A stretch of 64,000 bases of DNA from contig NZ_LQBD01000038.1 in the NCBI RefSeq assembly GCF_046630315.1, positions 1 to 64,000 of the forward strand, read 5' to 3'. Made by a program: the position numbers and the translations under genes. The notes beneath the pieces are model-generated. The model saw only the letters and a program-made list of their open reading frames with translations. It had not been told where the DNA came from and searched no databases. Shown one piece after another: positions 23,481 to 31,311 of this stretch. The stretch comes from Brucella anthropi_A. GTDB lineage: Bacteria; Pseudomonadota; Alphaproteobacteria; Rhizobiales; Rhizobiaceae. Within the stretch, counting starts at the first letter, position 1. Every line of letters starts with the position of its first letter.

Positions 23481-23866
23481 ATAAAAACAGCAAGCAATTC
23501 GGCATCCAGACGTATGGCAAGGCAATCCGGCTTCCCGATACACTTCGGGAAGTCGAACTTGAATATCTGGACGCCCGCGACTGGTACATGCAGACAGTAG
23601 GTGTCCTGGCGCAGTTTCAGGAAGCCCTTGAACAAGCGAAAACCGAGAACCGTCCTGAAGACGTGAAGCTTTTCGGCCATAAAATCCAAGCCCTGGAAGG
23701 TGCTTTGATCGATGCGCGGCAGCGCGTGCGGGACATAGGCGAGAAATCCTATGCAGAGGCGTATTATCTCGCGGCGCGTTTGATGCTTCCGAAGGACACC
23801 CACAAGGCTATAGAAATCGAGACAGAAAAACTGTTGGGGCGCGCTCGCCACGAACTCGCACGGTAA
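23462..23866 (+). CDS. Hypothetical helical protein
   Basis: 134 aa, largely helical (REVELEYLDARDWYM; KIQALEGALIDARQRVRD), with a coiled middle. It lies 14 bp before the dCMP deaminase gene. It might be a scaffold or regulator in nucleotide metabolism, but no family can be named. Confidence 0.5.
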   Translation: MPFFRLNKNSKQFGIQTYGKAIRLPDTLREVELEYLDARDWYMQTVGVLAQFQEALEQAKTENRPEDVKLFGHKIQALEGALIDARQRVRDIGEKSYAEAYYLAARLMLPKDTHKAIEIETEKLLGRARHELAR

Positions 23867-23880
23867 AATTGGGGGTGAAA

Positions 23881-24312
23881 ATGAAGTGGGATGAATTTTT
23901 CATGGAACATGCGAGGCTTGCAGCCCGCAAATCCAAAGACAGTACAAAGGTAGGTGCGGCTTTGATCGGACCTGACGGCGAAGTCCGGCTTACCGCTTTC
24001 AACGGGCCACCCAAGGGTGTTGCAGACACGCCAGACCGTTTCGTCCGTCCGGCCAAGTATCTGTTCGCCAGCCACGCAGAAGCGAACCTTATCGCCTTCG
24101 CAGCCCGTGCCGGTATCCAGACCAAGGATTGCGTCGTCTATGTTACCCATGCGCCTTGTGCCGGGTGCGCCCGCACGCTTATCCAAGCAGGCATCAAAGG
24201 CGTGGTTTTCGACGGCGGCACAACGTCCATGCCGCAGGAAGAATTTGATGCTGCAAAGACGATGTTCAACGAGGCTGGCGTAGGCGCTCTGCCGATTGAC
24301 GCCCTCCCCTGA
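23881..24312 (+). CDS. dCMP deaminase family protein
   Basis: 143 aa from ATG 23881 (GGGGGTGAAAA is a good ribosome site). The zinc catalytic signature is complete: HAEANL, then APCAGCARTL with the PCxxC pair. It should deaminate dCMP to dUMP to feed dTTP synthesis, together with the dNMP kinase at 9479. A strong terminator follows 25 bp later, so it ends the rightward operon. Confidence 0.9.
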   Translation: MKWDEFFMEHARLAARKSKDSTKVGAALIGPDGEVRLTAFNGPPKGVADTPDRFVRPAKYLFASHAEANLIAFAARAGIQTKDCVVYVTHAPCAGCARTLIQAGIKGVVFDGGTTSMPQEEFDAAKTMFNEAGVGALPIDALP

Positions 24313-24336
24313 AATGTAAAATTGATCGGACCTGCG

Positions 24337-24366
24337 AGGGGAGTCATCTTGACTCCCTTTTTGTTT
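24337..24366 (+). terminator. Rho-independent terminator after the dCMP deaminase gene
   Basis: GGGGAGTCA pairs with TGACTCCC across a 3-nt TCT loop and is followed by TTTTTGTTTTG. It closes the long rightward operon that begins at 17794. Confidence 0.9.
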
Positions 24367-24384
24367 TGTTCTTCTTCTGTTCTC

Positions 24385-24666
24385 ATGCAGATTGAGACGC
24401 TAGGAGACGCCCTGACGTACAGCGTGCGCATCACCATGCGTTGCGCATGGGGCAAAAGAGACGCCATGAAATCGGTTCGCGAGTGCGTATTCAGCACCGA
24501 ACTGGACGTGATGACACTTGTGTGCACACGCGGGCGGGACATGCCTATCACCTACCTGCAACAGCGTCTGAAATGCCCGCGCTGCGGTTCGCGGCAGGTG
24601 CGTTTCTTCATGACTTTTCCATCGCAGGGGCAACCTGCGGCAGCGCGCAGATATAACACCGGATAG
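24385..24666 (+). CDS. Conserved alphaproteobacterial zinc-ribbon protein
   Basis: 93 aa. ETLGDALTYSVRITMRCAWG at the start and CPRCGSRQV near the end match a small zinc-ribbon family common in Rhizobiales phages and chromosomes (recalled, not searched). There is no visible ribosome site before ATG 24385 and a terminator sits just upstream, so it probably has its own promoter or is weakly expressed. It is the last phage gene before attR. Confidence 0.6.
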   Translation: MQIETLGDALTYSVRITMRCAWGKRDAMKSVRECVFSTELDVMTLVCTRGRDMPITYLQQRLKCPRCGSRQVRFFMTFPSQGQPAAARRYNTG

Positions 24667-24785
24667 CTCTGCACATGCCCTGCACCACCCCAAAAAGTGC
24701 AGAGAATCCGCACTGTTTTTGTCGTACTACACCAACACAATGTCAGTCTTGTAGACAGAAAAATCCCGCGTTTCCTGGCTTTTTA
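24667..24785. other. Right-arm region of the attachment site without genes
   Basis: No ORF is supported. The T-rich segment (ACTGTTTTTGTCG, TTTTTAGTGTTTTATAGTG) and repeated AGTGTT words could be integrase arm- or Xis-binding sites close to attR. Confidence 0.35.
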
Positions 24786-24812
24786 GTGTTTTATAGTGTT
24801 GTGTCTAGACAC
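24786..24812 (+). repeat. Repeat shared with the MoxR leader and a GTGTCTAGACAC palindrome next to attR
   Basis: GTGTTTTATAGTGTTGTGT (24786-24804) equals 903-921 exactly, and GTGTCTAGACAC (24801-24812) equals 585-596. Together they are 10-40 bp left of the attR core, so they may be phage regulatory or integrase arm sites. Confidence 0.55.
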
Positions 24813-24818
24813 GACACG

Positions 24819-24868
24819 CATCCTTCGTAATGATGGGGTCGCGTGTTCGAGTCACGCAAGCGGCACCA
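24819..24868 (+). other. tRNA-Thr(CGU) 3' fragment = attR of the first prophage
   Basis: An anticodon arm with loop TTCGTAA (anticodon CGT at 24826-24828), a T-arm GCGTG-TTCGAGT-CACGC, the acceptor strand AAGCGGC, discriminator A and CCA (24866-24868) follow each other without a 5' half. Phage DNA replaces the 5' portion; the anticodon stem CATCC/TGATG has one mismatch where phage and tRNA meet. The complete tRNA should be at the attL off the left edge. Confidence 0.85.
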
Positions 24869-24965
24869 TAAAATCAAGCAGTTAGCGCTTGCCCCTCTTA
24901 TTAACCAACCCCCTGTTTCACCATATATCTCATGTGCTGTGACACATTGTTTCTTTGGGTCCCGC
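24869..24965. other. Host spacer between the two prophages
   Basis: About 97 bp of presumed chromosomal sequence follow the tRNA. It holds no gene. It is continuous with the sequence right of 62347 if the Mu-like element and one CATCC are removed. Confidence 0.6.
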
Positions 24966-24970
24966 CATCC
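24966..24970 (+). repeat. Target-site duplication, left copy (CATCC)
   Basis: CATCC directly precedes the TG terminus and is repeated directly after the CA terminus at 62343-62347. Mu-family transposition makes exactly 5-bp duplications. Confidence 0.9.
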
Positions 24971-24977
24971 TGTAGCG

Positions 24978-25017
24978 GGCAAAATCGCGTGGCAGCGACG
25001 GCAAGATCGAGTGGCAA
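24978..25017 (+). promoter_or_regulatory. Right-end transposase sites R1 and R2
   Basis: GGCAAAATCGCGTGGCAG (24978-24995) and GGCAAGATCGAGTGGCAA (25000-25017) are tandem with 22-bp period, like Mu R1/R2. They share GGCAAnATCnnnTGGCA with two sites at the other end. Probable binding sites of transposase A. Confidence 0.8.
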
Positions 25018-25077
25018 CAGTTTTACGATGTCAAAGAACTGAGCGCGAGGCTCATTAAACGCATCTTGAAACGCGGT

Positions 25078-25887
25078 TTAAGAAGCGTTGCTGATAATCA
25101 ACTCCCGCACGGCTTTTCCCTTTCCTCCTGAAACCGAATACGTCAATTCAGCCCCTTCGATCGTGAAGGCGGCGAAGATGGTTCGTATCTCCGCGACATC
25201 ATTGATCGACAGGACAAAGCGCCCTTTGATGCGGCCGAGCCGCTCGGCAAGAACTTCGAACTGGTCCCGACCAAATAGCTCCTTCCCGTAAACACCTTCC
25301 GTGCCCCAATAAGGCGGATCGAGATAGAACAACGTTTCTGGCCTATCATACCGATCAATAAACGCCTGCCAGTCCAAGTTCTCGATAACCACGCCAGCAA
25401 GCCGTTCGTGAACCTCCTGGAGTAGAGGTGCGAGCGTCGTCAGGTTAAACCTTGATGACCCGCTGTAATTGATGCCGAATGATCGCCCGGCCACCTTTCC
25501 TCCAAACGTCAGGCGCTGAAGGTAGATAAAGCGCGCAGCCCGCTCCAGATCAGTGAGTGTGTCCGGATCAGTAACCGTCAGACGTTCGAAGTCCGCTCGG
25601 CTCGTGATCTGGAACCGGAGCGTATCCATAAGTTGCGGATAATGACGTTGAAGAATGCGAAACAGGTTCGCTACATCTTTTGAACGGTCATTGATGAACT
25701 CGGCGCGCGGCGCTGCGGTGCGCCTGAAAAACACCCCGCCCATGCCGACGAACGGCTCGGCATACAGTGAATGCGATATAGCATCGATCTTCTGGCAGAT
25801 GCGCTTTGCAAGCTGGCGCTTTCCGCCGATATAGGCAGCGGGCGGCGATACAGGATCGACGGCAATAAAATCGGCCTTCTGGCTCAT
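25078..25887 (-). CDS. Dam-type adenine-N6 DNA methyltransferase
   Basis: 269 aa, class D12: AAYIGGKRQLAKRI (SAM-binding start), LYAEPFVGMGGVFF and the catalytic DPPY in FYLDPPYWGTEG. It stands at the right end of the element, the place where Mu carries mom, and probably protects phage DNA against restriction by methylating adenine; GATC is the usual target of the family but the specificity here is not shown. It is the last gene of the prophage and its stop is 107 bp from the terminus. Confidence 0.9.
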   Translation of the reverse strand: MSQKADFIAVDPVSPPAAYIGGKRQLAKRICQKIDAISHSLYAEPFVGMGGVFFRRTAAPRAEFINDRSKDVANLFRILQRHYPQLMDTLRFQITSRADFERLTVTDPDTLTDLERAARFIYLQRLTFGGKVAGRSFGINYSGSSRFNLTTLAPLLQEVHERLAGVVIENLDWQAFIDRYDRPETLFYLDPPYWGTEGVYGKELFGRDQFEVLAERLGRIKGRFVLSINDVAEIRTIFAAFTIEGAELTYSVSGGKGKAVRELIISNAS

Positions 25888-25919
25888 GTACGTTCCTAAG
25901 AGAATCGGTCACAAACCAA

Positions 25920-25935
25920 TTGCCCGAAAGGGCAA
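25920..25935. repeat. Small hairpin upstream of the methylase
   Basis: TTGCCC-GAAA-GGGCAA, 6-bp stem with tetraloop, no T-run. It could be a weak terminator or an mRNA structure between the DUF7694-like gene and the methylase. Confidence 0.4.
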
Positions 25936-26019
25936 GGATGCGACGGTTATCTCAGATGGTTGTCGGGCGGGTCTTATCTTGGCGGATTGCCCCGCTGCCA
26001 CGAATTGACGTGGCCGTCC

Positions 26020-26334
26020 CTAGTCCAGCTTTCGGCTGAGAAACTCCAGTTCGGTTCGTGTGAGGATTTCACGATCACGCAAGGTCAGATCGCCAACCAG
26101 CCTCTGGCCGGTGAGATCGGGCCAATATTCGCCAGCGCCGAGCTTCCACAGGTGGCGCATCGGCAGGCTGTCGGCGACATGGCTATGGGGTGGATAAACC
26201 TCGATCGCGACAACATCTGGCCCGAAATATTCGTTCTTCAGCGCCTGAAGTTCGTCCCACGTGATTGTGCCGTCATGTTCGATCGATAACAGGCCGCGCA
26301 GCTCGTCCAGTTGAACATTAATAACGTTGTTCAT
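26020..26334 (-). CDS. DUF7694-like small protein
   Basis: 104 aa with WDELQALKNEYFGPDVVAIE and MRHLWKL, a pattern I associate with a family of small phage proteins (DUF7694). Function unknown. It stands near the methylase at the end of the late operon, a position for accessory genes that give lysogens or virions a benefit. Confidence 0.55.
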   Translation of the reverse strand: MNNVINVQLDELRGLLSIEHDGTITWDELQALKNEYFGPDVVAIEVYPPHSHVADSLPMRHLWKLGAGEYWPDLTGQRLVGDLTLRDREILTRTELEFLSRKLD

Positions 26335-26349
26335 GCTTCGACCTCGATT

Positions 26350-26544
26350 TCATAGCTCACCTACCGATTGGCCTTGATCGCCAAAGCCGGGCACGCGCCT
26401 TGCTGCTAATGTTCCTTTTAGGAGGTGCACGGACCATCGACCGGCGATTGCTTCCCAAACAGCCTGATGGATCGTTGCCGCCGTTTCCGGCGACACTTCC
26501 ACTGCAAAAGCATTAGGTGAAACCCCATATTGCATGGCCGTCAT
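26350..26544 (-). CDS. Hypothetical protein after the fibre-assembly gene
   Basis: 64 aa; its start overlaps the fibre-assembly stop by 4 nt (26541-26544). Helical, with TAATIHQAVWEAIAGRWSVH. No family known; the coupling supports expression with the fibre cassette. Confidence 0.45.
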   Translation of the reverse strand: MTAMQYGVSPNAFAVEVSPETAATIHQAVWEAIAGRWSVHLLKGTLAARRVPGFGDQGQSVGEL

Positions 26545-27110
26545 GCCTGCACCTGTGCGAACGGCCAGACGATGGCATCAACAATTGCGCGGGCCGCAGC
26601 TTCGTCTTCGGCGGCGTCGATGTCGCGCCTGGCACCGAGGCGGATGCTTTCGATCGCAGCGCCGATCTGCTGCCATTGTGCAAAAGCGGCAAGAACAACG
26701 TCTGCAACCTCGGAAAGCGTTTCCGCCGTAATGCCGACTTCCGACGCCAAGATTGGATAATCAGCCGCTATCGGATTACTCGCCGCCTTAAATGCCTGTG
26801 CCTCGGCCACTTTCTGCTGATAGGTCATCGCCTGACCCGCGCCGGGCGTAATGTAATTGAGACGTTCGATCTCGGCGGCAGTATCGACCGAGACTTTTAG
26901 GTCGGCCTTGATTTCCTTCAAAGACCGGGACAAATCGGGCGGTCTGGAAAATACCCCATCATCGTACCGCCAGCCTTGTTCAACGGCTTCATCCTCACAA
27001 GGCACGAAGGCTGCGGCAATATCCGGATGAAATGCTTCGGTGATTTCCAGATCGTCTGGCAGCTCCAGCAATTCCACTACGACGGTTTCAATAATCCGTG
27101 CATATCGCAT
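26541..27110 (-). CDS. Tail-fibre-associated/assembly protein (DUF4376-like)
   Basis: 189 aa from ATG 27110; the longer frame to 27416 only overlaps fibre coding sequence. KADLKVSVDTAAEIERLNYI and TYQQKVAEAQAF match the C-terminal DUF4376-type helix found in tail fibre assembly proteins. It lies 10 bp after the fibre gene and probably helps fold or attach it. Confidence 0.6.
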   Translation of the reverse strand: MRYARIIETVVVELLELPDDLEITEAFHPDIAAAFVPCEDEAVEQGWRYDDGVFSRPPDLSRSLKEIKADLKVSVDTAAEIERLNYITPGAGQAMTYQQKVAEAQAFKAASNPIAADYPILASEVGITAETLSEVADVVLAAFAQWQQIGAAIESIRLGARRDIDAAEDEAAARAIVDAIVWPFAQVQA

Positions 27111-27120
27111 ATCTTGATCC

Positions 27121-28536
27121 TTAGTATTGAAGAATTGCGATGCCGGTGGCACCTTCGCCACCCTTGCCTTTGGCTTGGCTTTGCCATCCGGCATAGACGG
27201 CTCCGCCACCACTACCAGCTGCTTTCCCGTCACAAACGATAGCCGCGTACTCGGTTGCTGCTCGACCGCCTCCGCCCATTCGGCTGGTTCCGCCCGACCC
27301 GCCAACATTGGGAGTTCGTCCACCCCCTCCGTCCTGTCCCATGCCCCCGATGCCATTGATCTGGCCTCCGACGCCTTTTCCGCCTTCGCCTCCGCCTCCG
27401 CTGGCAGCACCGCCACCAGCTCCGCCCGTCGCGCTCAGCGATCCGCCGATACTAGTGCTCCCTCCATAGCCTCCGTTTTGTCCGTAAGTACCGGCTGTAT
27501 TGGAAGCGACAGACTGTCCGCCCGTACCGCCAGCACCGACGATTACTGCGATTGATTGCCCCGGAGTGACATCGATCCATCCTTCCGAGAACCCACCTGC
27601 GCCACCGGCACCTGCGGGAAATGGCTGTCCGTTTGTATAGATTCCCATCCCTCCGGCGCCGCCGCCACCTGCAACGCAGATTCCATAAAGCTTGTAGACG
27701 CCAGCTGGCACTACAAATGAGTAGGTTCCCGCAACGGTATAAGCCGTCATGTTACGTGGTGGGGTTTGAGAGGTTTTCAGGCCATCGACCTGAAACGCCG
27801 TGCCATCGTACATCAGGCTGGCGACCTGACCGGCAATCAGATCATCTTTCTGCAGAGGGGAACCGTCTCCACGAACGACAGGCTTCACACCAAGACCGTT
27901 GAAATTAATGGTAGCCGGTCCCGTGTTATTTGTGCTGATTTTGACGGCGAGCACCATACCTGCGCTATACGCTGACGGCGCGGGCGCAAGGGTCGCCGTT
28001 AGCGCATCTGCCGTTCCACCAGCCACCGCATAGCCCCATTTGCCGGACTGAACGTCGAGGGCAGGCTTTTCAACGTAAGCACCCCCGACCTTCTCGAAAA
28101 TACGACCGTCCGGCAGGCCGACGCCATGCCCGTTCTTCGTGTTGACGATGCGCCAGGTTGACCCAGTCCACTCTGCAAGCTTTTGCTGATTACCAGCCCA
28201 GGCACCTGTTGCCCCGGCCGGGATTATGTAAGCATCCCCCACAGTCGCGTCGTTCGGTGGGTTGATCATCGTAATTGAGATAACTGGAAGCCAGCCAGCG
28301 CGATTGGCAAAGCCGGGAGCCGCAATTGACTGAAGTGCTTCCCAAAGCTGCTGTTGGTTTTGCGGATCAAGCGCGAAGCCTGCATTCTCAATGACAGCGC
28401 AGATTTCTTCCTGCATATCATTGAGGATTGTGTCAGTAACTTCGGTTCCGGGAATACCCGCCGCGGCGTTTTGCGAGCGAAAGCCGCGCCTGCCGCCGCC
28501 AATATCGACCCAGTCAGTGCCATTGACGCGATCCAT
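27121..28536 (-). CDS. Tail fibre/adhesin with a glycine-rich C-terminal domain
   Basis: 471 aa. The N-terminus (about 1-120) resembles a Mu-like fibre attachment domain (GTDWVDIGGGRRGF); the middle is beta-rich; residues about 300-460 are extremely glycine-rich, with many GGxGG and GGGG runs like polyglycine-helix adhesins of the T-even gp38 kind. The glycine domain probably contacts the host receptor. No invertible (Gin-type) segment is seen around it. Confidence 0.75.
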   Translation of the reverse strand: MDRVNGTDWVDIGGGRRGFRSQNAAAGIPGTEVTDTILNDMQEEICAVIENAGFALDPQNQQQLWEALQSIAAPGFANRAGWLPVISITMINPPNDATVGDAYIIPAGATGAWAGNQQKLAEWTGSTWRIVNTKNGHGVGLPDGRIFEKVGGAYVEKPALDVQSGKWGYAVAGGTADALTATLAPAPSAYSAGMVLAVKISTNNTGPATINFNGLGVKPVVRGDGSPLQKDDLIAGQVASLMYDGTAFQVDGLKTSQTPPRNMTAYTVAGTYSFVVPAGVYKLYGICVAGGGGAGGMGIYTNGQPFPAGAGGAGGFSEGWIDVTPGQSIAVIVGAGGTGGQSVASNTAGTYGQNGGYGGSTSIGGSLSATGGAGGGAASGGGGEGGKGVGGQINGIGGMGQDGGGGRTPNVGGSGGTSRMGGGGRAATEYAAIVCDGKAAGSGGGAVYAGWQSQAKGKGGEGATGIAILQY

Positions 28537-28537
28537 G

Positions 28538-29131
28538 TCAGTTCTCCACGTATGAAAAAACGAGTTGTGTGTGGGCGGGCTTCAGGCGGCGAAGCTCGCA
28601 TTCAATATCGCTGATCTCGAAGCCTCCCAGCGGCTGACCGGCGGTGTTAACGCCTGCACGGAATATCCATTCCGAGATCAGCTGAAGCTTTACGCGCCAA
28701 GTGAACTGTTCGCCTTCAGCGATCAAAGCCTGTCCGGCGCGAAGCACCCCGGCCTTGGATGGCCAGAACTCTTCGATCTCGATCGTGTGGCCGAGGCTTG
28801 CTGCCATCCTGACAAAATACGGGATACTGGCACCGCCCTTAGCGATCCACCGCTGGTGCGCCCGGCGCTGGCGCTGTTCGAGCGTCTGGCTGCCAAGATC
28901 GCGACCGCAAGGATCGGGACCAAGAACACGCTCGAAATCAGGCAACAGCAAATTGGCCGTGCGTGGATCGATTTCGGTCATCAGACTTTCAGCGTCGGCT
29001 TCTGCCTGAACAAGAACCTTGGCGATGCTGTCGAGGATCGCATCGAGAACGCCTTCACGCTTTCCGAGCGCAAAGCCGCGTGGAAGCTTTCCGAGGAGAC
29101 TGGCGAGGATGGATGACTGCGGCCGGGTCAT
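28538..29131 (-). CDS. Mu gp48-like baseplate protein (DUF2313)
   Basis: 197 aa with the DUF2313 pattern (LPRGFALGKREG start; GPDPCGRDLG; WIAKGGASIPYFVRMAASLG). It connects the baseplate wedge to the fibre. It overlaps the gp47-like gene by 4 nt and precedes the fibre gene by 1 bp. Confidence 0.8.
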   Translation of the reverse strand: MTRPQSSILASLLGKLPRGFALGKREGVLDAILDSIAKVLVQAEADAESLMTEIDPRTANLLLPDFERVLGPDPCGRDLGSQTLEQRQRRAHQRWIAKGGASIPYFVRMAASLGHTIEIEEFWPSKAGVLRAGQALIAEGEQFTWRVKLQLISEWIFRAGVNTAGQPLGGFEISDIECELRRLKPAHTQLVFSYVEN

Positions 29132-30270
29132 AGCGGGTCCTCGAACGTGATAACGCCTGGAAGCGGATACTGGTCGCGGTCCAATGTAAACGGTGCCGAA
29201 GGCGAGATCAGATCATGGGCGTATTCACCCGATGCGGCGGAGATCGCTTCGGAAATGCGCGAAGGCTCAATCCGGGCACCGATCGGACTTTCGTTCTGGT
29301 CGTCGTTTTCATCGCCGATTGTTGCGATGAATGCCGCATAGGCTTCCTGGACGGCGGCGCGTGTGGCAACCGTGTCCGGACGCACGCGGACCGTAATCGG
29401 GATTTCCCGCATTTCGGCAGGGACGATGACGACATAGGCTGTGACCGGGCGAACGCCGGACGACGATCCGGGTGCGCCAAGATATGCAAGCTGCTCGGCC
29501 ATTTCCGATTCAGTCGGTGCGCGAGCAGACGTACCATCTTTCATGGCAACGATGACGCCGACAGAGCCGCGTCCGACCCAATCAGTTTCGGTTTTCACGG
29601 CGCGAACGTCGAACTCTTCCCGCAGCCAGCTTGGATAGTCGAAACCAGCGCCGCCATGCGGCCGCTGCCGGATGTAGGCCATAGTTGCAGCGGCAAGCTC
29701 AGCTGGCGTTTCCGCTTCTGCGCCACCCGCAAACCCACCCTCGGCGACTGTGATGCGGTTGATCTCCGGGAAGGCCGTCACAGTACGAAGTCGGATACTA
29801 GCCTCAAGATTACCAGACGGACCGGCGACAACGGCCTTCGCGGCGACGGTCGCATTGCCGTTCGGCGAGATAACAGTCGTCGCGGTGGTCCGGTAAAGGG
29901 TGCCGTCAGAACCGGCAATTTCGAGATCGGCCGGAAGTTGCGTTCCAGCTGCACCTTCTATCGTCAGATTGCCCACTGCATATGTGGCCGGTCTTGCAAC
30001 AATGCCCCAGATGTCAGCATGACGCTGGACGAACTCGTCTTCGGCGGTATCGACGAAATATTGTCTACCCCACCATGCGACATGGTCGTGGATCTCGCGC
30101 GCTTCCAGTGCGACGGCGCGGCCGATCATAGCAAGCATGCCACGCGCCGAGCGGACGGCGCGCGATATGGCTAGAGGATCGACAAGCGGCCGCACAACCG
30201 AAATGCTGAACTCCATTGCGGAAGCGATGCGTTCAGCGATGGTTTTTGCGGAGGGAACGGGCCAAGGCAT
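29128..30270 (-). CDS. Baseplate J-like protein (Mu gp47)
   Basis: 380 aa with the baseplate J signature (AISRAVRSARGMLAMIGRAV, HVAWWGRQYFVDTAED, and a C-terminal EAYAAFIATIGDENDD). It builds the baseplate wedge of the contractile tail. Overlaps its neighbours by 1-4 nt. Confidence 0.88.
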   Translation of the reverse strand: MPWPVPSAKTIAERIASAMEFSISVVRPLVDPLAISRAVRSARGMLAMIGRAVALEAREIHDHVAWWGRQYFVDTAEDEFVQRHADIWGIVARPATYAVGNLTIEGAAGTQLPADLEIAGSDGTLYRTTATTVISPNGNATVAAKAVVAGPSGNLEASIRLRTVTAFPEINRITVAEGGFAGGAEAETPAELAAATMAYIRQRPHGGAGFDYPSWLREEFDVRAVKTETDWVGRGSVGVIVAMKDGTSARAPTESEMAEQLAYLGAPGSSSGVRPVTAYVVIVPAEMREIPITVRVRPDTVATRAAVQEAYAAFIATIGDENDDQNESPIGARIEPSRISEAISAASGEYAHDLISPSAPFTLDRDQYPLPGVITFEDPL

Positions 30271-30725
30271 TACGTGGTCCTCCGGCCAGAAATAGCAGTG
30301 TCATCGACCAGGACGCGCCAGCCGAGCATTTGCGGCGCGACCCATTCTGTCTCGATCTCCGCTGGAATGCCGGTATCGGAGGCCACCCATTCAAGGCTTT
30401 CGGCAAGCCAGCTCTGGTAAAGAAGGCGGGTGGTTTCGGTTTCCTTGGCGCGGTCAAGCAACCAGCAGCGCGAACCGATACGCTCACCATAGGGGTCCAG
30501 CGCGTCAGCAGCGGCACCACGCCGGACATCCATGCCGGAACCTGTCAGGAATTGCGAGCGGCCTTCCGGCAGCGGATCATCAGGATTGGCACGGCGATCA
30601 AGGCCGACAGAAAGAAGGACCGGCGTGACCGGGGTTTCATCAATGACGAGATCGCCATCCGCACCGATCTCCAGATCAGCGCGGCGGGTTTCCGGGTCAT
30701 AGATGAGTGCCACATCGTAAAACAT
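30270..30725 (-). CDS. gp25-like lysozyme-fold baseplate protein (Mu gp46)
   Basis: 151 aa; FYDVALIYDPETRRADLEIG at the start and DPYGERIGSRCWLLDRAK match the Mu gp46/GPW-gp25 type. A wedge component of the baseplate, encoded beside gp47 and the spike. Confidence 0.8.
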   Translation of the reverse strand: MFYDVALIYDPETRRADLEIGADGDLVIDETPVTPVLLSVGLDRRANPDDPLPEGRSQFLTGSGMDVRRGAAADALDPYGERIGSRCWLLDRAKETETTRLLYQSWLAESLEWVASDTGIPAEIETEWVAPQMLGWRVLVDDTAISGRRTT

Positions 30726-30738
30726 GCTCCGGTTCTAT

Positions 30739-30780
30739 CGCGCGCGCGCGAAAACGATCATGCCCGCCGAAGCGGGCATG
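30739..30780. repeat. (CG)6 tract and CATGCCCGC-UUCG-GCGGGCATG hairpin
   Basis: A 12-bp CG run (30739-30750) is followed by a 9-bp stem whose - strand loop is TTCG closed by C-G, a very stable RNA tetraloop (30759-30780). It separates the spike and gp46-like genes and may stabilise or partly terminate the - strand mRNA. A related hairpin lies at 43601-43618. Confidence 0.6.
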
Positions 30781-30787
30781 AAACAGT

Positions 30788-31303
30788 TTATCCTTGCGGA
30801 ACGCCGGTGTTACTGTTTCCGGGAGATACGCCGATATGAACATGGGTTGAGCCAATGTTCTTGCCGTCATGGGTGACGGTCCCGCCCTCGATGTCAACGC
30901 CACCCGCCGAGATCGTCACGGTTACCCCCTCAACTTCAATGACTGTGGCCGCTCCGGCTTTTATGCTGATGGTGCCATCAGAGCCAACAAGAATGCCATC
31001 GCCATGCTGATTATAAAGTGCAGTTTCACCCGGCTTCAGTCCACCCATACGCGCCGATGGATTGCCAACCGGCAGGATTACGATGTCATCCTCGTTGCCA
31101 CCAATGGCGACGGCAAGTGCAAGTGCGCCGTCTTCCGGTGCCGAGGTTGCCAGTCCGTAGGGCTGCATGATCTCGACCTTATCGCGCCAGATGCCAGGAG
31201 CAACTTCCACGGAAGCGGTCTGGGTTTCGCCATCATCATTGATGTTCTTCAGAACGACGCGGCGAACGATACCGCGAACTTTGCTGGCAGTTTCATGATC
31301 CAT
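30788..31303 (-). CDS. Baseplate spike protein (Mu gp45)
   Basis: 171 aa from ATG 31303 (GAGGTCAACC upstream). An OB-like N-domain is followed by repeating beta strands (DGTISIKAGAATVIEVEGVT, TISAGGVDIEGGTV) and the C-terminal STHVHIGVSPG, whose HxH resembles the metal-binding tip of Mu/P2 spikes. It punctures the outer membrane. Confidence 0.88.
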   Translation of the reverse strand: MDHETASKVRGIVRRVVLKNINDDGETQTASVEVAPGIWRDKVEIMQPYGLATSAPEDGALALAVAIGGNEDDIVILPVGNPSARMGGLKPGETALYNQHGDGILVGSDGTISIKAGAATVIEVEGVTVTISAGGVDIEGGTVTHDGKNIGSTHVHIGVSPGNSNTGVPQG

Positions 31304-31311
31304 GGTTGACC

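Noticed and set aside
24819..24868. A functional tRNA gene
   Set aside because: Only the 3' part from the anticodon arm is present; the D arm and 5' acceptor strand are missing, so it is an attachment-site remnant.
25078..26334. com/mom genes at the right end as in Mu
   Set aside because: The only modification gene seen is a D12-class adenine methylase; no Mom- or Com-like sequence is visible.
26350..28536. An invertible fibre segment with a Gin-type invertase
   Set aside because: No invertase gene and no inverted gix-like repeats were found around the fibre gene.
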